From the NCBI RefSeq assembly GCF_016908555.1, contig NZ_JAFBEE010000015.1, forward strand, positions 9,785 to 73,784: a DNA stretch of 64,000 nucleotides. Reading direction: 5' to 3'. Origin of the DNA: Alkaliphilus hydrothermalis (GTDB lineage: Bacteria > Bacillota > Clostridia > Peptostreptococcales > Natronincolaceae). This document shows positions 8,357 to 15,986 of this stretch, in pieces; position 1 is the first letter of the stretch; each line of letters begins with the position of its first letter. A program made the position numbers and the translations under genes. The notes below the pieces were generated by a model. It made no database searches, was not told where the DNA came from, and worked only from the letters and a program-made list of their open reading frames with translations.

Positions 8357-10198
8357 ATGACTAGAGAGACCCATAATAGTGGGATAAGATATCAAGCAAT
8401 AAGGAGGGCCCAATTTATAACACCCTTTGGGGTTGGTAGTATTGTTGATTTCCCAGATGAATCATTAATGCCAGCAGGCATAGATTTATGGGGAAATAAT
8501 GTTGGAACGATTATTAGAGACGAAAGATTGCAGCAAAGATTAGGTGTTAATTATTTCAAAATGCCTCCCTCATACGAGGAAAGTAAAAATGGAGTCCCTT
8601 TTTTTAGGTTTCCTAAATGGTTATTTTGTCCCAAGTGTCGTTCATTAAAACATGTTGACGAATGGAGGAATAATTATAATAGGCTTCAAAATCAAAAGTA
8701 TAGTTGGAGAATACCGTATTGTCATACATGTAGTATAAAGTTGATTCCTACTAGATTTGTAATGGTATGTGATAAGGGACATATAGATGACTTTCCCTGG
8801 GTTGATTGGGTACATAAAGATGAACCTTGTTCTAATCCAGACCTAAAGCTGTCAACAGGAGGCACTGCCTCTGGACTTGGAGGAATAAGTGTAGAATGTA
8901 AATCACCGGGCTGCGGAAAAAAAAGAAGTATGCAAGGTGCATTCGGAGAAGATATACATAAAAATAAGTGCAAGGGTTTTAAGCCTTGGATTAATAAATA
9001 TGAAGGCTGTGGGGGAACACCAAGAACATTGCAACGTGGTGCGTCTAATGTGTATTTTCCCAAAATTGTGAGTTCAATTGTTATTCCTCCCTATTCAGAT
9101 GATCTAGTTAATGACGTCATAGGTCACGATGGATATAAGTTTATAGAGGGGCAAAGAGGGGCTTTTGGAGATCCAAACTCACCTTTTTTTAAACAAGCAT
9201 GTGACCTTATTGCAAAAGATATTAATAGAAAAACAGGGGAAGTTGCAGAATTAGTATGGAAGTTGTTGCATAAAGAAGACAATATATGTGAGTTTAGAGA
9301 AACAGAGGTAAGTTATAGATATGAGGAATTTAAAGCTTTTTTAGGTTGCATTGAAGAAGAAAGTAAAAAATCAAAAGACTTCCATATTGAAGAAAGACAG
9401 GCCTCGGAATACAATATTCCAGGTATAGAGAATGTTGTTTTAGTACATAGGCTGAGAGAAGTTAGAGCTCATGTGGCATTTAGCCGTTTGAGGCCTTTGG
9501 AAAGAAACTATTTATTTGATGAAGAGGAACGAGAAGGAGTAGCAGTACCTGTGAGTGAAGACTCTAGCATTAAATGGCTTCCAGCAATTGAAGTGCGAGG
9601 TGAAGGTATTTTCTTATCATTTAGTACTTCTAAATTAGATAAGTGGGTACAAAGTACGCCAGAAATAGTAGAAAAGATAAAACTTATAAATAACCGTTAT
9701 AATGAATTTACTGAACAACTAAAGCAGGAAAGTAGGTTAATAACACCTAAGTTTGTTTTCCTTCATACACTTGCCCACCTACTTATAAGAGAATTAAGCT
9801 TTGAATGTGGATATTCTAGTGCATCAATACGAGAAAGAATATATTGCAATGAGAGTGAAGAAGAACCTGAAATGGCTGGAATTTTGCTATATACAGCCAG
9901 CGGTGATTCTGAAGGAACAATGGGAGGATTAGTAAGGCAGGCCAAACCACAGTTTTTAAACCCTATAGTTCGTAAAGCTGTAGTTAATGCCGTATGGTGC
10001 TCTAATGATCCTCTATGCATAGAAAGCAGTGGTCAAGGATTCAGTTCTCTTAACTTAGGGGCCTGTCATGCCTGTACGCTATTGCCAGAAACCAGCTGTG
10101 AAGAATTAAATAGATTTTTAGATAGAACTACGGTTGTTGGTCTTCCACATAAACCAGAAATAGGATTTTTACATCAATTAATTAATATGATGACTTAG
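8357..10198 (+). CDS. drmB: DISARM protein DrmB (DUF1998)
   Basis: 613 residues from ATG 8357 with GGAGGTG upstream, 15 bp after drmA. It begins with RRAQFITPFGVGSIVDFPD, typical of DrmB. Zinc-binding cysteine clusters follow: CPKCRSL, CHTC, CDKGHIDDFPWVDW and CKSPGCGKK. The C-terminal third has the DUF1998 hallmarks HTLAHLLIRELSFECGYSS, LLYTASGDSEGTMGGL and LGACHACTLLPETSCEELNR. In DISARM, DrmB partners the DrmA helicase and the complex is needed for defence. It is the last recognisable gene of the block: the PLD-type drmC often found after it is absent, and the sequence runs into a terminator and an insertion sequence. Confidence 0.93.
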   Translation: MTRETHNSGIRYQAIRRAQFITPFGVGSIVDFPDESLMPAGIDLWGNNVGTIIRDERLQQRLGVNYFKMPPSYEESKNGVPFFRFPKWLFCPKCRSLKHVDEWRNNYNRLQNQKYSWRIPYCHTCSIKLIPTRFVMVCDKGHIDDFPWVDWVHKDEPCSNPDLKLSTGGTASGLGGISVECKSPGCGKKRSMQGAFGEDIHKNKCKGFKPWINKYEGCGGTPRTLQRGASNVYFPKIVSSIVIPPYSDDLVNDVIGHDGYKFIEGQRGAFGDPNSPFFKQACDLIAKDINRKTGEVAELVWKLLHKEDNICEFRETEVSYRYEEFKAFLGCIEEESKKSKDFHIEERQASEYNIPGIENVVLVHRLREVRAHVAFSRLRPLERNYLFDEEEREGVAVPVSEDSSIKWLPAIEVRGEGIFLSFSTSKLDKWVQSTPEIVEKIKLINNRYNEFTEQLKQESRLITPKFVFLHTLAHLLIRELSFECGYSSASIRERIYCNESEEEPEMAGILLYTASGDSEGTMGGLVRQAKPQFLNPIVRKAVVNAVWCSNDPLCIESSGQGFSSLNLGACHACTLLPETSCEELNRFLDRTTVVGLPHKPEIGFLHQLINMMT

Positions 10199-10259
10199 TT
10201 CATATATTAAGATTAAATATTAACGGTAGTATAGATTAAAATTGTTAATTTGTTAAAGT

Positions 10260-10306
10260 GGCTGTCTCTAACTAGAAAATAATTTCTAGGGTTGAGACGC
10301 CCTTTC
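10260..10306 (+). terminator. Probable terminator of the DISARM operon
   Basis: GGC, GTCTC and TAGAAA pair with TTTCTA, GAGAC and GCC in one interrupted stem, followed by CTTTCT. The T-run is weak, so this is moderately supported. Confidence 0.55.
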
Positions 10307-10462
10307 TATGAAAAAAATTTAAAAAGACAAACTCCAAAGAATATACTAGTTTTGGTAAAATATAATTACCACAACTATTATATACCAAAGAGAGTGTATC
10401 AAGAATTTGAGAGAATATCAATAGTTTAACGAAATACACTTGAGTTCATATCTAATAAAAGC

Positions 10463-10488
10463 AAGAGGATGATTTTACTCATCCTCTT
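10463..10488 (-). terminator. Perfect hairpin overlapping the end of the 34-codon ORF
   Basis: AAGAGGATGA and TCATCCTCTT form a perfect 10-bp stem with a 6-base loop. Read on the minus strand it is followed by GCTTTTATT, so it probably ends a short minus-strand transcript. It overlaps the last codons and stop of the small ORF at 10475-10579. Confidence 0.6.
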
Positions 10489-10579
10489 CTATCATTTTAG
10501 CACTTAAAATTAATACCATAAGCTCATCTATATTTTTAGCATTTGTATCTGTAGAAAATTCTTGATAGACATTATCCAT
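10475..10579 (-). CDS. Small ORF of 34 codons, unknown function
   Basis: ATG at 10579, preceded on its strand by a GGGGGG tract at a suitable distance, and ended by TAA at 10475. The peptide is acidic and begins MDNVYQEFSTDTN. It has its own terminator-like hairpin at the stop codon, which argues for a real, expressed unit. It lies between drmB and the left end of the insertion sequence, and that end carries an outward-facing TTGACA on this strand. I recognise no family. It could be a relic of a longer gene cut by the insertion sequence, or a small regulatory peptide. Confidence 0.4.
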   Translation of the reverse strand: MDNVYQEFSTDTNAKNIDELMVLILSAKMIEEDE

Positions 10580-10603
10580 CTAATACCCCCCTTGTAAAAA
10601 CTG

Positions 10604-10615
10604 GTAGTGTCAAGT
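10604..10615 (+). repeat. Left terminal inverted repeat of the insertion sequence
   Basis: GTAGTGTCAAGT pairs with the right end at 12515-12526 (11 of 12). The left end also forms its own small hairpin, GTAGTG with CACTAC at 10621-10626. Reading outward on the minus strand it carries TTGACA, a possible -35 element for neighbouring DNA. Confidence 0.6.
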
Positions 10616-10680
10616 TTCGGCACTACTTTTTTATATTTAACTTAAACTTTTCAAGGGTTACATAGTTTTTTTTGCAAACA

Positions 10681-10755
10681 AAAACAATGACCCCCTTTTT
10701 CTGTTATAATTGTAATCGCCAAACCACAATTTCCATGAAAGGATGTCATTGTTTT
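10681..10755 (+). promoter_or_regulatory. Extended -10 promoter inside a hairpin in front of the transposase
   Basis: AAAACAATGAC (10681-10691) is perfectly complementary to GTCATTGTTTT (10745-10755). Between the arms is an extended -10 box, TGTTATAAT (10702-10710). A transcript from this promoter would lack the left arm, whereas read-through RNA from outside would contain both arms and could fold over the GGATG region. Several insertion sequences use this design to limit transposase made from external promoters. The arms and the -10 box are seen; the role is inferred. Confidence 0.5.
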
Positions 10756-10856
10756 GGATTCAATTATAACTTATTTACTACTATATTCAATATCTAGAGA
10801 GACAAATTTTTCAACTTATTTTATTTATCTCTAAAAATATTCCTCTTAAACAATGG

Positions 10857-12191
10857 ATGTTTGATGATTCAAGGAGCCCTGAGTATCAGAAATTCAAGGT
10901 TGATAAGCTTCCTATAATTTTAAAATTTGAAAAACAGGATTATCAATTTCTTCTTCAGTACTACGAATTTCTTTATTCTAAAAAAATCAAAGCTGTACAA
11001 AGGCGTAATGGTAAAACTATTCCAGAAGATACCTTCTGCCCCCGTTGTAGTGCTCCGCACCATTACATCTATGATAATAATGATGGCAAAGGACAGTATC
11101 AATGTAAAGTTTGTGGGCAGACTTTTAATACTGGTGAAATAGTGAAAAGACCACTAGTTCTTACCTGCCCTTACTGCGGGCACACCCTTGTTCCAAAGAA
11201 AGATCGTAAACATTTTAGAGTTCACAAATGTACTAACAAAAAATGTTCTTACTACTTATCTAACCTCAGAAAACTTCCTAAAGACTTAGCACCAGAAGAT
11301 AAACATAAATACAAGTTGCACTACATTTACCGTGAGTTTAGTATTGACTTCTTCAAAATGGACCTACATGCGCTGCCTCGTTGGGCTACAAATTTCAAAT
11401 TTAGAAGACAGAATGCCCATGTCATGGGGTTATGCCTTACTTATCATGTAAACCTTGGTCTTTCCTTAAGAAAAACCGCTCAGGCTTTAAAAGAAGTCCA
11501 TAACATCAATATCTCCCATACTATGGTGGCAAATTATGCGAGAACTGCATCAGTTGTGATTAAGCCTTTTATAGATACCTATGACTATCAACATTCTAAT
11601 TCTTTAGCTGCTGATGAAACTTATATCAAAGTTAGAGGTGTTAAAGGTTATGTGTGGTTCATTATGGATGTAATTTCTCGATCCATCTTAGGGTACCAAG
11701 TCTCCGATACTAGAGCAACTGGTCCCTGTATACTTGCTATGCGTATGGCTTTTGAAAAATTTAAAAAGTTCCCTGGAGAAAAGCTTGAATTTGTTGCCGA
11801 TGGCTATAGTGCCTATCCCCTTGCAAGTCAGCAATTTATGATTCAAGAAAATAAGAACTTCGACATTACACAAGTAATTGGTCTAACAAACGATGATCCT
11901 GTCTCCACAAAGTACCGCCCATTTAAACAAAAGATAGAACGACTCAATAGAACCTTTAAAGCTTCATACCGTGTTACTTGCGATTATGGTAGTGACGATG
12001 GTGCCACCTATGGTGTAGGTCTTTGGGTAGCTTATTACAACTTCTTAAGACCTCACAAATTACATCAATGGAAACGATCTTTAAATGATGTTGACATGCT
12101 ACGAAAAGCTGAAAATATGCCTGCCAAGTGGCAACTCCTCATTTTCCTTGGACAACAGACAATCCTAACAATGCAAAAGAACAAAGGTTAG
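10857..12191 (+). CDS. DDE transposase with N-terminal double zinc ribbon
   Basis: 444 residues from ATG 10857. Two zinc ribbons (CPRC...CKVC and CPYC...CTNKKC) occupy about residues 60-140, followed by an rve-type DDE core: D253 in ADETYIKV, D315 in VADGY and E361 in KIERLNR. The protein cuts and joins the ends of its own element. The start is doubtful: no ribosome binding site precedes 10857, the frame stays open upstream to a stop at 10767, and a similar-looking N-terminal stretch (DSIITYLL) is in another frame at about 10757-10780. A small frameshift may have removed roughly 30 N-terminal residues. The catalytic triad is complete, so activity cannot be excluded. Confidence 0.85.
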   Translation: MFDDSRSPEYQKFKVDKLPIILKFEKQDYQFLLQYYEFLYSKKIKAVQRRNGKTIPEDTFCPRCSAPHHYIYDNNDGKGQYQCKVCGQTFNTGEIVKRPLVLTCPYCGHTLVPKKDRKHFRVHKCTNKKCSYYLSNLRKLPKDLAPEDKHKYKLHYIYREFSIDFFKMDLHALPRWATNFKFRRQNAHVMGLCLTYHVNLGLSLRKTAQALKEVHNINISHTMVANYARTASVVIKPFIDTYDYQHSNSLAADETYIKVRGVKGYVWFIMDVISRSILGYQVSDTRATGPCILAMRMAFEKFKKFPGEKLEFVADGYSAYPLASQQFMIQENKNFDITQVIGLTNDDPVSTKYRPFKQKIERLNRTFKASYRVTCDYGSDDGATYGVGLWVAYYNFLRPHKLHQWKRSLNDVDMLRKAENMPAKWQLLIFLGQQTILTMQKNKG

Positions 12192-12225
12192 CATATCTGT
12201 TTTAAGATTCTTGAGCCTGAGGTAC

Positions 12226-12390
12226 CTAGCCATCCAAAACTCTGTTTTGGACATGCCCTTGATTGCTTGGTAAAACAATGCTAAAATGCTGTGAATCAGA
12301 CGGTGATACCTATCTGTTTTTGAGTTCTTTCGCCGTCGGTAAAAATTTCAGAGCATTGTTTGCCATGCTGTCAAGGGTGGCGGTGGCTAG
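12226..12390. repeat. Long imperfect palindrome in the 3' part of the insertion sequence
   Basis: CTAGCCA near 12226 pairs with TGGCTAG ending at 12390, and the inner arms (CCCTTGATTGCTTGG and AAACAATGCT on the left) match the complement of the right arm with few differences. It would fold into a hairpin some 165 nt long. Short ORFs here look like chance. Confidence 0.6.
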
Positions 12391-12537
12391 CAGACCATTT
12401 AATTTTGCAACTAAAACATTTACCATGGCCTTTAAAGACCTGTATTTCTAATTCAAAAGTAGATTTCGTGACTTTTTTAGGTTCAGTTTTCTTTACTTTA
12501 GTTTTTCATAGGCTACTTTACACTACTGAATTTATTT

Positions 12538-12553
12538 ACACTGTAAAACAGTG
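12538..12553. repeat. Short palindrome upstream of the L,D-transpeptidase
   Basis: CACTGT and ACAGTG flank AAA at 12539-12553, just outside the right end of the insertion sequence. It could be an operator or a small hairpin; nothing further identifies it. Confidence 0.3.
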
Positions 12554-12708
12554 CATAAGTTCATTATACAGGGATAAAAGGAGTAGTTTTAGAGGTTAAT
12601 AAAAGGTTCTCTATCAAATTAATTAAATGGATGAGTAACATAAATTTTACAGAATGTTAAGCCTATCCTATAGCATACAATTAAATGAATGCATAAGGGG
12701 GGATAAGA

Positions 12709-13464
12709 TTGAAACAGAGGATGCTAAAAATCTGTATATGCTGTCTAATGATAGCTCTCGTTGTATCAGGTACAGCTACAGTAATAAGCTATTATAAGAA
12801 AAATCGTCCTAATGGTGATGTAAGAGGACTTAATGAATACAATCAATGGGAATCCAATATGATCAAGGAAAACCCTGATTACAATAATTTGAAGATTTTA
12901 ATAGACATTTCAGAAAAAAGACTCTACCTATTAAATGGTAACCAGTTGATAAAAAAATACCCCATTGCCAGTGGCCGGCCAGGGCACCCATCCCCAATAG
13001 GGTCATGGAAGGTTGTTAATAAGGCAAAATGGGGTGGTGGCTTTGGTACTAGATGGATGGGGTTGAACGTACCGTGGGGTAAGTTCGGAATCCACGGAAC
13101 CAACAAACCAAATTCAATAGGGGCCAACGCCTCGGCTGGATGTATTAGAATGAAGAATAGCGATGTAGAAGATCTATACAAATATGTCAAGCATGGTACA
13201 CCTGTAGCAATTGTCAACGGCGAATTTGGTCCCTTTGGGTATGGATTACAGACCATTCGACCAGGGGATTTTGGATCAGATGTGGTTGAAGTACAAAGGC
13301 GACTAAGGGCCTTGGGGTACTATCAGGTGGAATACCTAGATGGAAAGTATGGACCCTATATGGAACAGGCACTGTATAAGTTTCAAAAAGAAAATAATCT
13401 TCCTAAAGATCCTGTTATTACATATGAGACATTAAAGGCACTGGGAATCGTCATTATGGAGTAA
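12709..13464 (+). CDS. L,D-transpeptidase (YkuD) with peptidoglycan-binding domain
   Basis: 251 residues from a TTG start preceded by AAGGGGGGA. One hydrophobic segment at about residues 5-27 anchors or exports the protein. The YkuD domain spans about 62-172 and carries the catalytic signature HGTN (H129) and SAGCIRM (C145), the nucleophile that forms 3-3 crosslinks or anchors proteins in peptidoglycan. A PG_binding_1 domain follows (about 185-248, with VVEVQRRLRALGYY and DGKYGPYMEQALYKFQ). It acts outside the membrane on the wall. It stands alone between the insertion sequence and a terminator hairpin. Confidence 0.92.
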   Translation: MKQRMLKICICCLMIALVVSGTATVISYYKKNRPNGDVRGLNEYNQWESNMIKENPDYNNLKILIDISEKRLYLLNGNQLIKKYPIASGRPGHPSPIGSWKVVNKAKWGGGFGTRWMGLNVPWGKFGIHGTNKPNSIGANASAGCIRMKNSDVEDLYKYVKHGTPVAIVNGEFGPFGYGLQTIRPGDFGSDVVEVQRRLRALGYYQVEYLDGKYGPYMEQALYKFQKENNLPKDPVITYETLKALGIVIME

Positions 13465-13497
13465 CAAGTGAAATATATCAGCCAAATCCTCAAAATG

Positions 13498-13540
13498 AAG
13501 GTCCTATTGATGAGAAAATCATGATAGGGCCTTTACTATA
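13498..13540 (+). terminator. Terminator after the L,D-transpeptidase
   Basis: AAGGTCCTAT pairs with ATAGGGCCTT (one wobble), with an inner TGAT/ATCA pairing. Confidence 0.65.
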
Positions 13541-13642
13541 TCTTCTTAGGAACTAATCGCTATAATTAAAATCAATTAAAGGGAATATTCTAAATATATA
13601 GAATTAATCATGAAAGACAAATATATATGGTGGTGCATTCCT

Positions 13643-15529
13643 ATGTATGAAAAGATTGTATTGATCGCTCCCTATGCTGGATTAAAGACAATATCAGACC
13701 AAGTTGTGGAGGAAAATAATATTGACCTTACTACCAGGACAGGAGATATGTTTTTGGGAGTAGCAGAAGCCCAAAAGGCAAAGGCAGAAGGAAAAAAGGT
13801 CATCATTAGTCGCGGTGGTACTGCAAAGGTAATCAGGGAAAATGTGAACATACCGGTTGTGGAGATAAAGGTAACTGGTTACGACCTCCTTAGGGTTCTG
13901 CATAAATACAAGAATGTAAAAAAGAAAATTGCAGTTATAGGTTATGACAATGTTGTATCTGGGGCCAAAGTATTATCTGGTATTTTAGGAATAGATATAA
14001 AGTATTTTCCCGTACTGGAGGAGGAAGAGGTAGAAAAGAAAATAGAATTAGCCTATCAGTCTGAAATAGACATTGTTATAGGGGATACCATTGCTGTGAG
14101 GATGGCGGAGAGAAAGGGAATGGAGTATGAACTGATTAGCTCTGGTAAGGAGGCTATTTTAAACTCTATTGAAGAAGCCATCAAGCTATATGAAGCTATT
14201 GAGATAGAGAGGGAAAAGAACCAGAGAAATAGGATTGTACTTGACTTCATCAATGAAGGGGTTGTTGCGGTGGATAAAAGCGGTAAAATAATCATCTACA
14301 ATCCCATGGCCGAGAAAATTTTTGGTATCCCGAGGGAAAATGCCATGAATAAGAATGTAGCTGAAGTCATCCCCAATACTAGAATCACGAATGTTTTACT
14401 CAGTGGAAAGGAAAAATTAGGGGATATCCAAAATGCTGGTAATGCCATCATAGCAACCAACAGAGTACCCATTATACTGGAGGATGAAGTGAAGGGAGTC
14501 GTAGTTACCTTTCAAGATATCACGAAAATCCAAGAGGTAGAAAAGCAAATTAGGCAAAAGTTATTAAAGAATGGACTGACAGCAAAAAAGACCTTCAATA
14601 ACATTATAGGGGATAGCCCAATAATCCAGAAGGCGATCAAAATGGCAAAGGAATTTGCTAAATCAGAATCCACCATATTGATCTCCGGTGAAAGTGGGAC
14701 AGGAAAAGAGGTTTTTGCTCAATCGATCCATAATGAGAGTAGTAGACGGAATGGACCCTTTGTAGCGATTAATTGTGCAGCGATACCAGGAAATCTATTG
14801 GAGAGTGAATTGTTTGGGTATGTTGAAGGAGCCTTTACTGGAGCACGTAAGGAAGGAAAGAAGGGTCTGTTTGAGCTTGCAGATAGGGGTACTATTTTCC
14901 TAGATGAGATTAGTGAAATGGATATCCAAGTACAGGCAAGGATACTCAGGGTGATACAGGAAATGCAGGTTATGAGAATTGGGGACGATAAGATTATTCC
15001 GATTGACGTCAGAATTATTGCTGCAACCAACAAGCATTTGCTTAAGGAAGTAAAGAATAAAACCTTTAGAAATGATTTGTATTATAGACTCAATGTACTT
15101 AATATTTATATTCCACCCTTGAGGGAGAGGACAGGAGACATAGAAGCAATTGGAAACTACCTACTGAGAAAATTATGCAAAAAATACAATAAAAGAATGT
15201 GTCGGCTCAGTAAAAGAGTAGTGGAAATCCTGAACAATTATGAATGGCCTGGTAATATTAGGGAAATGGAAAATGTTATGGAAAAATTAGTTTTAATCGG
15301 AGAAGAAGAGATCTTTAAGGAAGATAGCCTCCATCTTGTTTTTAATGAACTTCAAACCATGGTGAGTAAGGAAACGGAGGAGATAGATTATCTCGAAGGT
15401 TCTTTGGAGGAGATAGAGAAAAAAATTATAAAGAAAGTATTAGAGGAAGAGGGCTATAATAAGACGAGGGCTGCCGAAAGGCTGGCAATTACCAGAGTCA
15501 CCTTGAATAAAAAGCTAAAAAACGTATAG
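13643..15529 (+). CDS. Sigma-54-dependent activator with PrpR N-terminal sensor domain
   Basis: 628 residues from ATG 13643, chosen because GGTGGTG lies 7 bases upstream; the longer frame from 13610 has no binding site. The order is PrpR_N sensor (about 1-180), PAS domain (about 195-300), AAA+ domain with Walker A GESGTGKE (about 349), the sigma-54 contact loop GAFTGA (about 396) and Walker B-like GTIFLDEI, then a Fis-type helix-turn-helix (about 595-628). Such proteins sense a small acid and use ATP to open sigma-54 promoters. A near-consensus sigma-54 promoter lies 93 bp after the stop codon, before the acid-sugar operon, which is the obvious target. The ligand is not known; a four-carbon acid sugar or its product is inferred. 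Confidence 0.92.
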   Translation: MYEKIVLIAPYAGLKTISDQVVEENNIDLTTRTGDMFLGVAEAQKAKAEGKKVIISRGGTAKVIRENVNIPVVEIKVTGYDLLRVLHKYKNVKKKIAVIGYDNVVSGAKVLSGILGIDIKYFPVLEEEEVEKKIELAYQSEIDIVIGDTIAVRMAERKGMEYELISSGKEAILNSIEEAIKLYEAIEIEREKNQRNRIVLDFINEGVVAVDKSGKIIIYNPMAEKIFGIPRENAMNKNVAEVIPNTRITNVLLSGKEKLGDIQNAGNAIIATNRVPIILEDEVKGVVVTFQDITKIQEVEKQIRQKLLKNGLTAKKTFNNIIGDSPIIQKAIKMAKEFAKSESTILISGESGTGKEVFAQSIHNESSRRNGPFVAINCAAIPGNLLESELFGYVEGAFTGARKEGKKGLFELADRGTIFLDEISEMDIQVQARILRVIQEMQVMRIGDDKIIPIDVRIIAATNKHLLKEVKNKTFRNDLYYRLNVLNIYIPPLRERTGDIEAIGNYLLRKLCKKYNKRMCRLSKRVVEILNNYEWPGNIREMENVMEKLVLIGEEEIFKEDSLHLVFNELQTMVSKETEEIDYLEGSLEEIEKKIIKKVLEEEGYNKTRAAERLAITRVTLNKKLKNV

Positions 15530-15562
15530 AAAATATACAACCACCCTTAAAAAATATACAAA
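15530..15562 (+). promoter_or_regulatory. Candidate upstream activator sites (two direct repeats)
   Basis: AAAATATACAA occurs at 15530 and again at 15551, 21 bp apart, which is two helical turns. The pair lies about 60-90 bp upstream of the sigma-54 promoter, where enhancer-binding activators usually bind. The sites are inferred from spacing and position only. Confidence 0.45.
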
Positions 15563-15578
15563 AAACCACTATATGAGG

Positions 15579-15622
15579 AATGTCCATACTACTAAATGCC
15601 CCTTTACAGGGACATTTTTTTT
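15579..15622 (+). terminator. Terminator of the PrpR-type regulator gene
   Basis: AATGTCC pairs with GGACATT, followed by nine T. Its T-run touches the -24 element of the next promoter. Confidence 0.7.
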
Positions 15623-15639
15623 TGGCATGATAATTGCTT
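15622..15639 (+). promoter_or_regulatory. Sigma-54 (-24/-12) promoter of the acid-sugar operon
   Basis: TTGGCATG, four bases, then TTGCTT: GG at 15624-15625 and GC at 15636-15637 are 12 bases apart, matching the sigma-54 consensus TTGGCAC-N4-TTGC almost perfectly. The first gene starts at 15676. Confidence 0.9.
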
Positions 15640-15675
15640 TATAATACTGTGAAGATATGAATAGGGGGTGAAAGG

Positions 15676-15966
15676 ATGCACAATAATGGAATTATAGCGC
15701 ATTCAAAGGACAATGTTTGCACAATCGTCCAAGAATTAAAGGCAAAGGACACAATAATGATTAAAGACGCTAATCGGGAGGAGAATTTCCACGTTATTCA
15801 GGATATTCCTTGTTTCCACAAAGTTGCCCTAGTGGATATAGCCAAGGGGAAGGAAGTATTTAAGTACGGAGAGGTGATAGGGGTTGCCTCTGGGGATATT
15901 AAAAAAGGTGAGCATGTACATGTACATAATGTTGAGAGTACAAGGGGTAGAGGAGATAGAAAGTAG
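15676..15966 (+). CDS. UxaA-family dehydratase, N-terminal (SAF) subunit
   Basis: 96 residues from ATG 15676 with GGGGGTG upstream. It is the short SAF-domain part found at the N terminus of altronate and galactarate dehydratases, with FHKVALVDIAKGKEVFKYGEVIG and GEHVHVHNVES. In this organism it is a separate protein, 20 bp before the large subunit. The complex would remove water from a sugar acid in an iron-dependent reaction. The substrate is not readable from sequence; the neighbouring kinase and PdxA-type enzyme point to a C4 acid sugar or a related compound. Confidence 0.85.
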   Translation: MHNNGIIAHSKDNVCTIVQELKAKDTIMIKDANREENFHVIQDIPCFHKVALVDIAKGKEVFKYGEVIGVASGDIKKGEHVHVHNVESTRGRGDRK

Positions 15967-15986
15967 AAATGGAGGTGTTTAAGGTA

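Larger units (their letters stand above)
10604..12526 (+). mobile_element. Insertion sequence with a two-zinc-ribbon DDE transposase
   Basis: The left end begins GTAGTGTCAAGT; the right end, read on the other strand, begins GTAGTGTAAAGT, matching at 11 of 12 positions. Between them lie one transposase gene, a hairpin around the promoter and a long imperfect palindrome in the 3' non-coding third. No target duplication is evident beside these ends, so the exact boundaries are uncertain by several bases. The transposase core resembles the IS6/IS240 (rve) type; family assignment would need a database search. Confidence 0.7.

Noticed and set aside
10199..10460. A hidden or degraded drmC after drmB
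   Set aside because: No HKD-type phospholipase D motif is visible in any frame of the interval; only a terminator and AT-rich DNA.
12263..12599. Short plus-strand ORFs after the transposase
   Set aside because: They lie in the palindrome and right end of the insertion sequence, lack binding sites and show no recognisable protein pattern.
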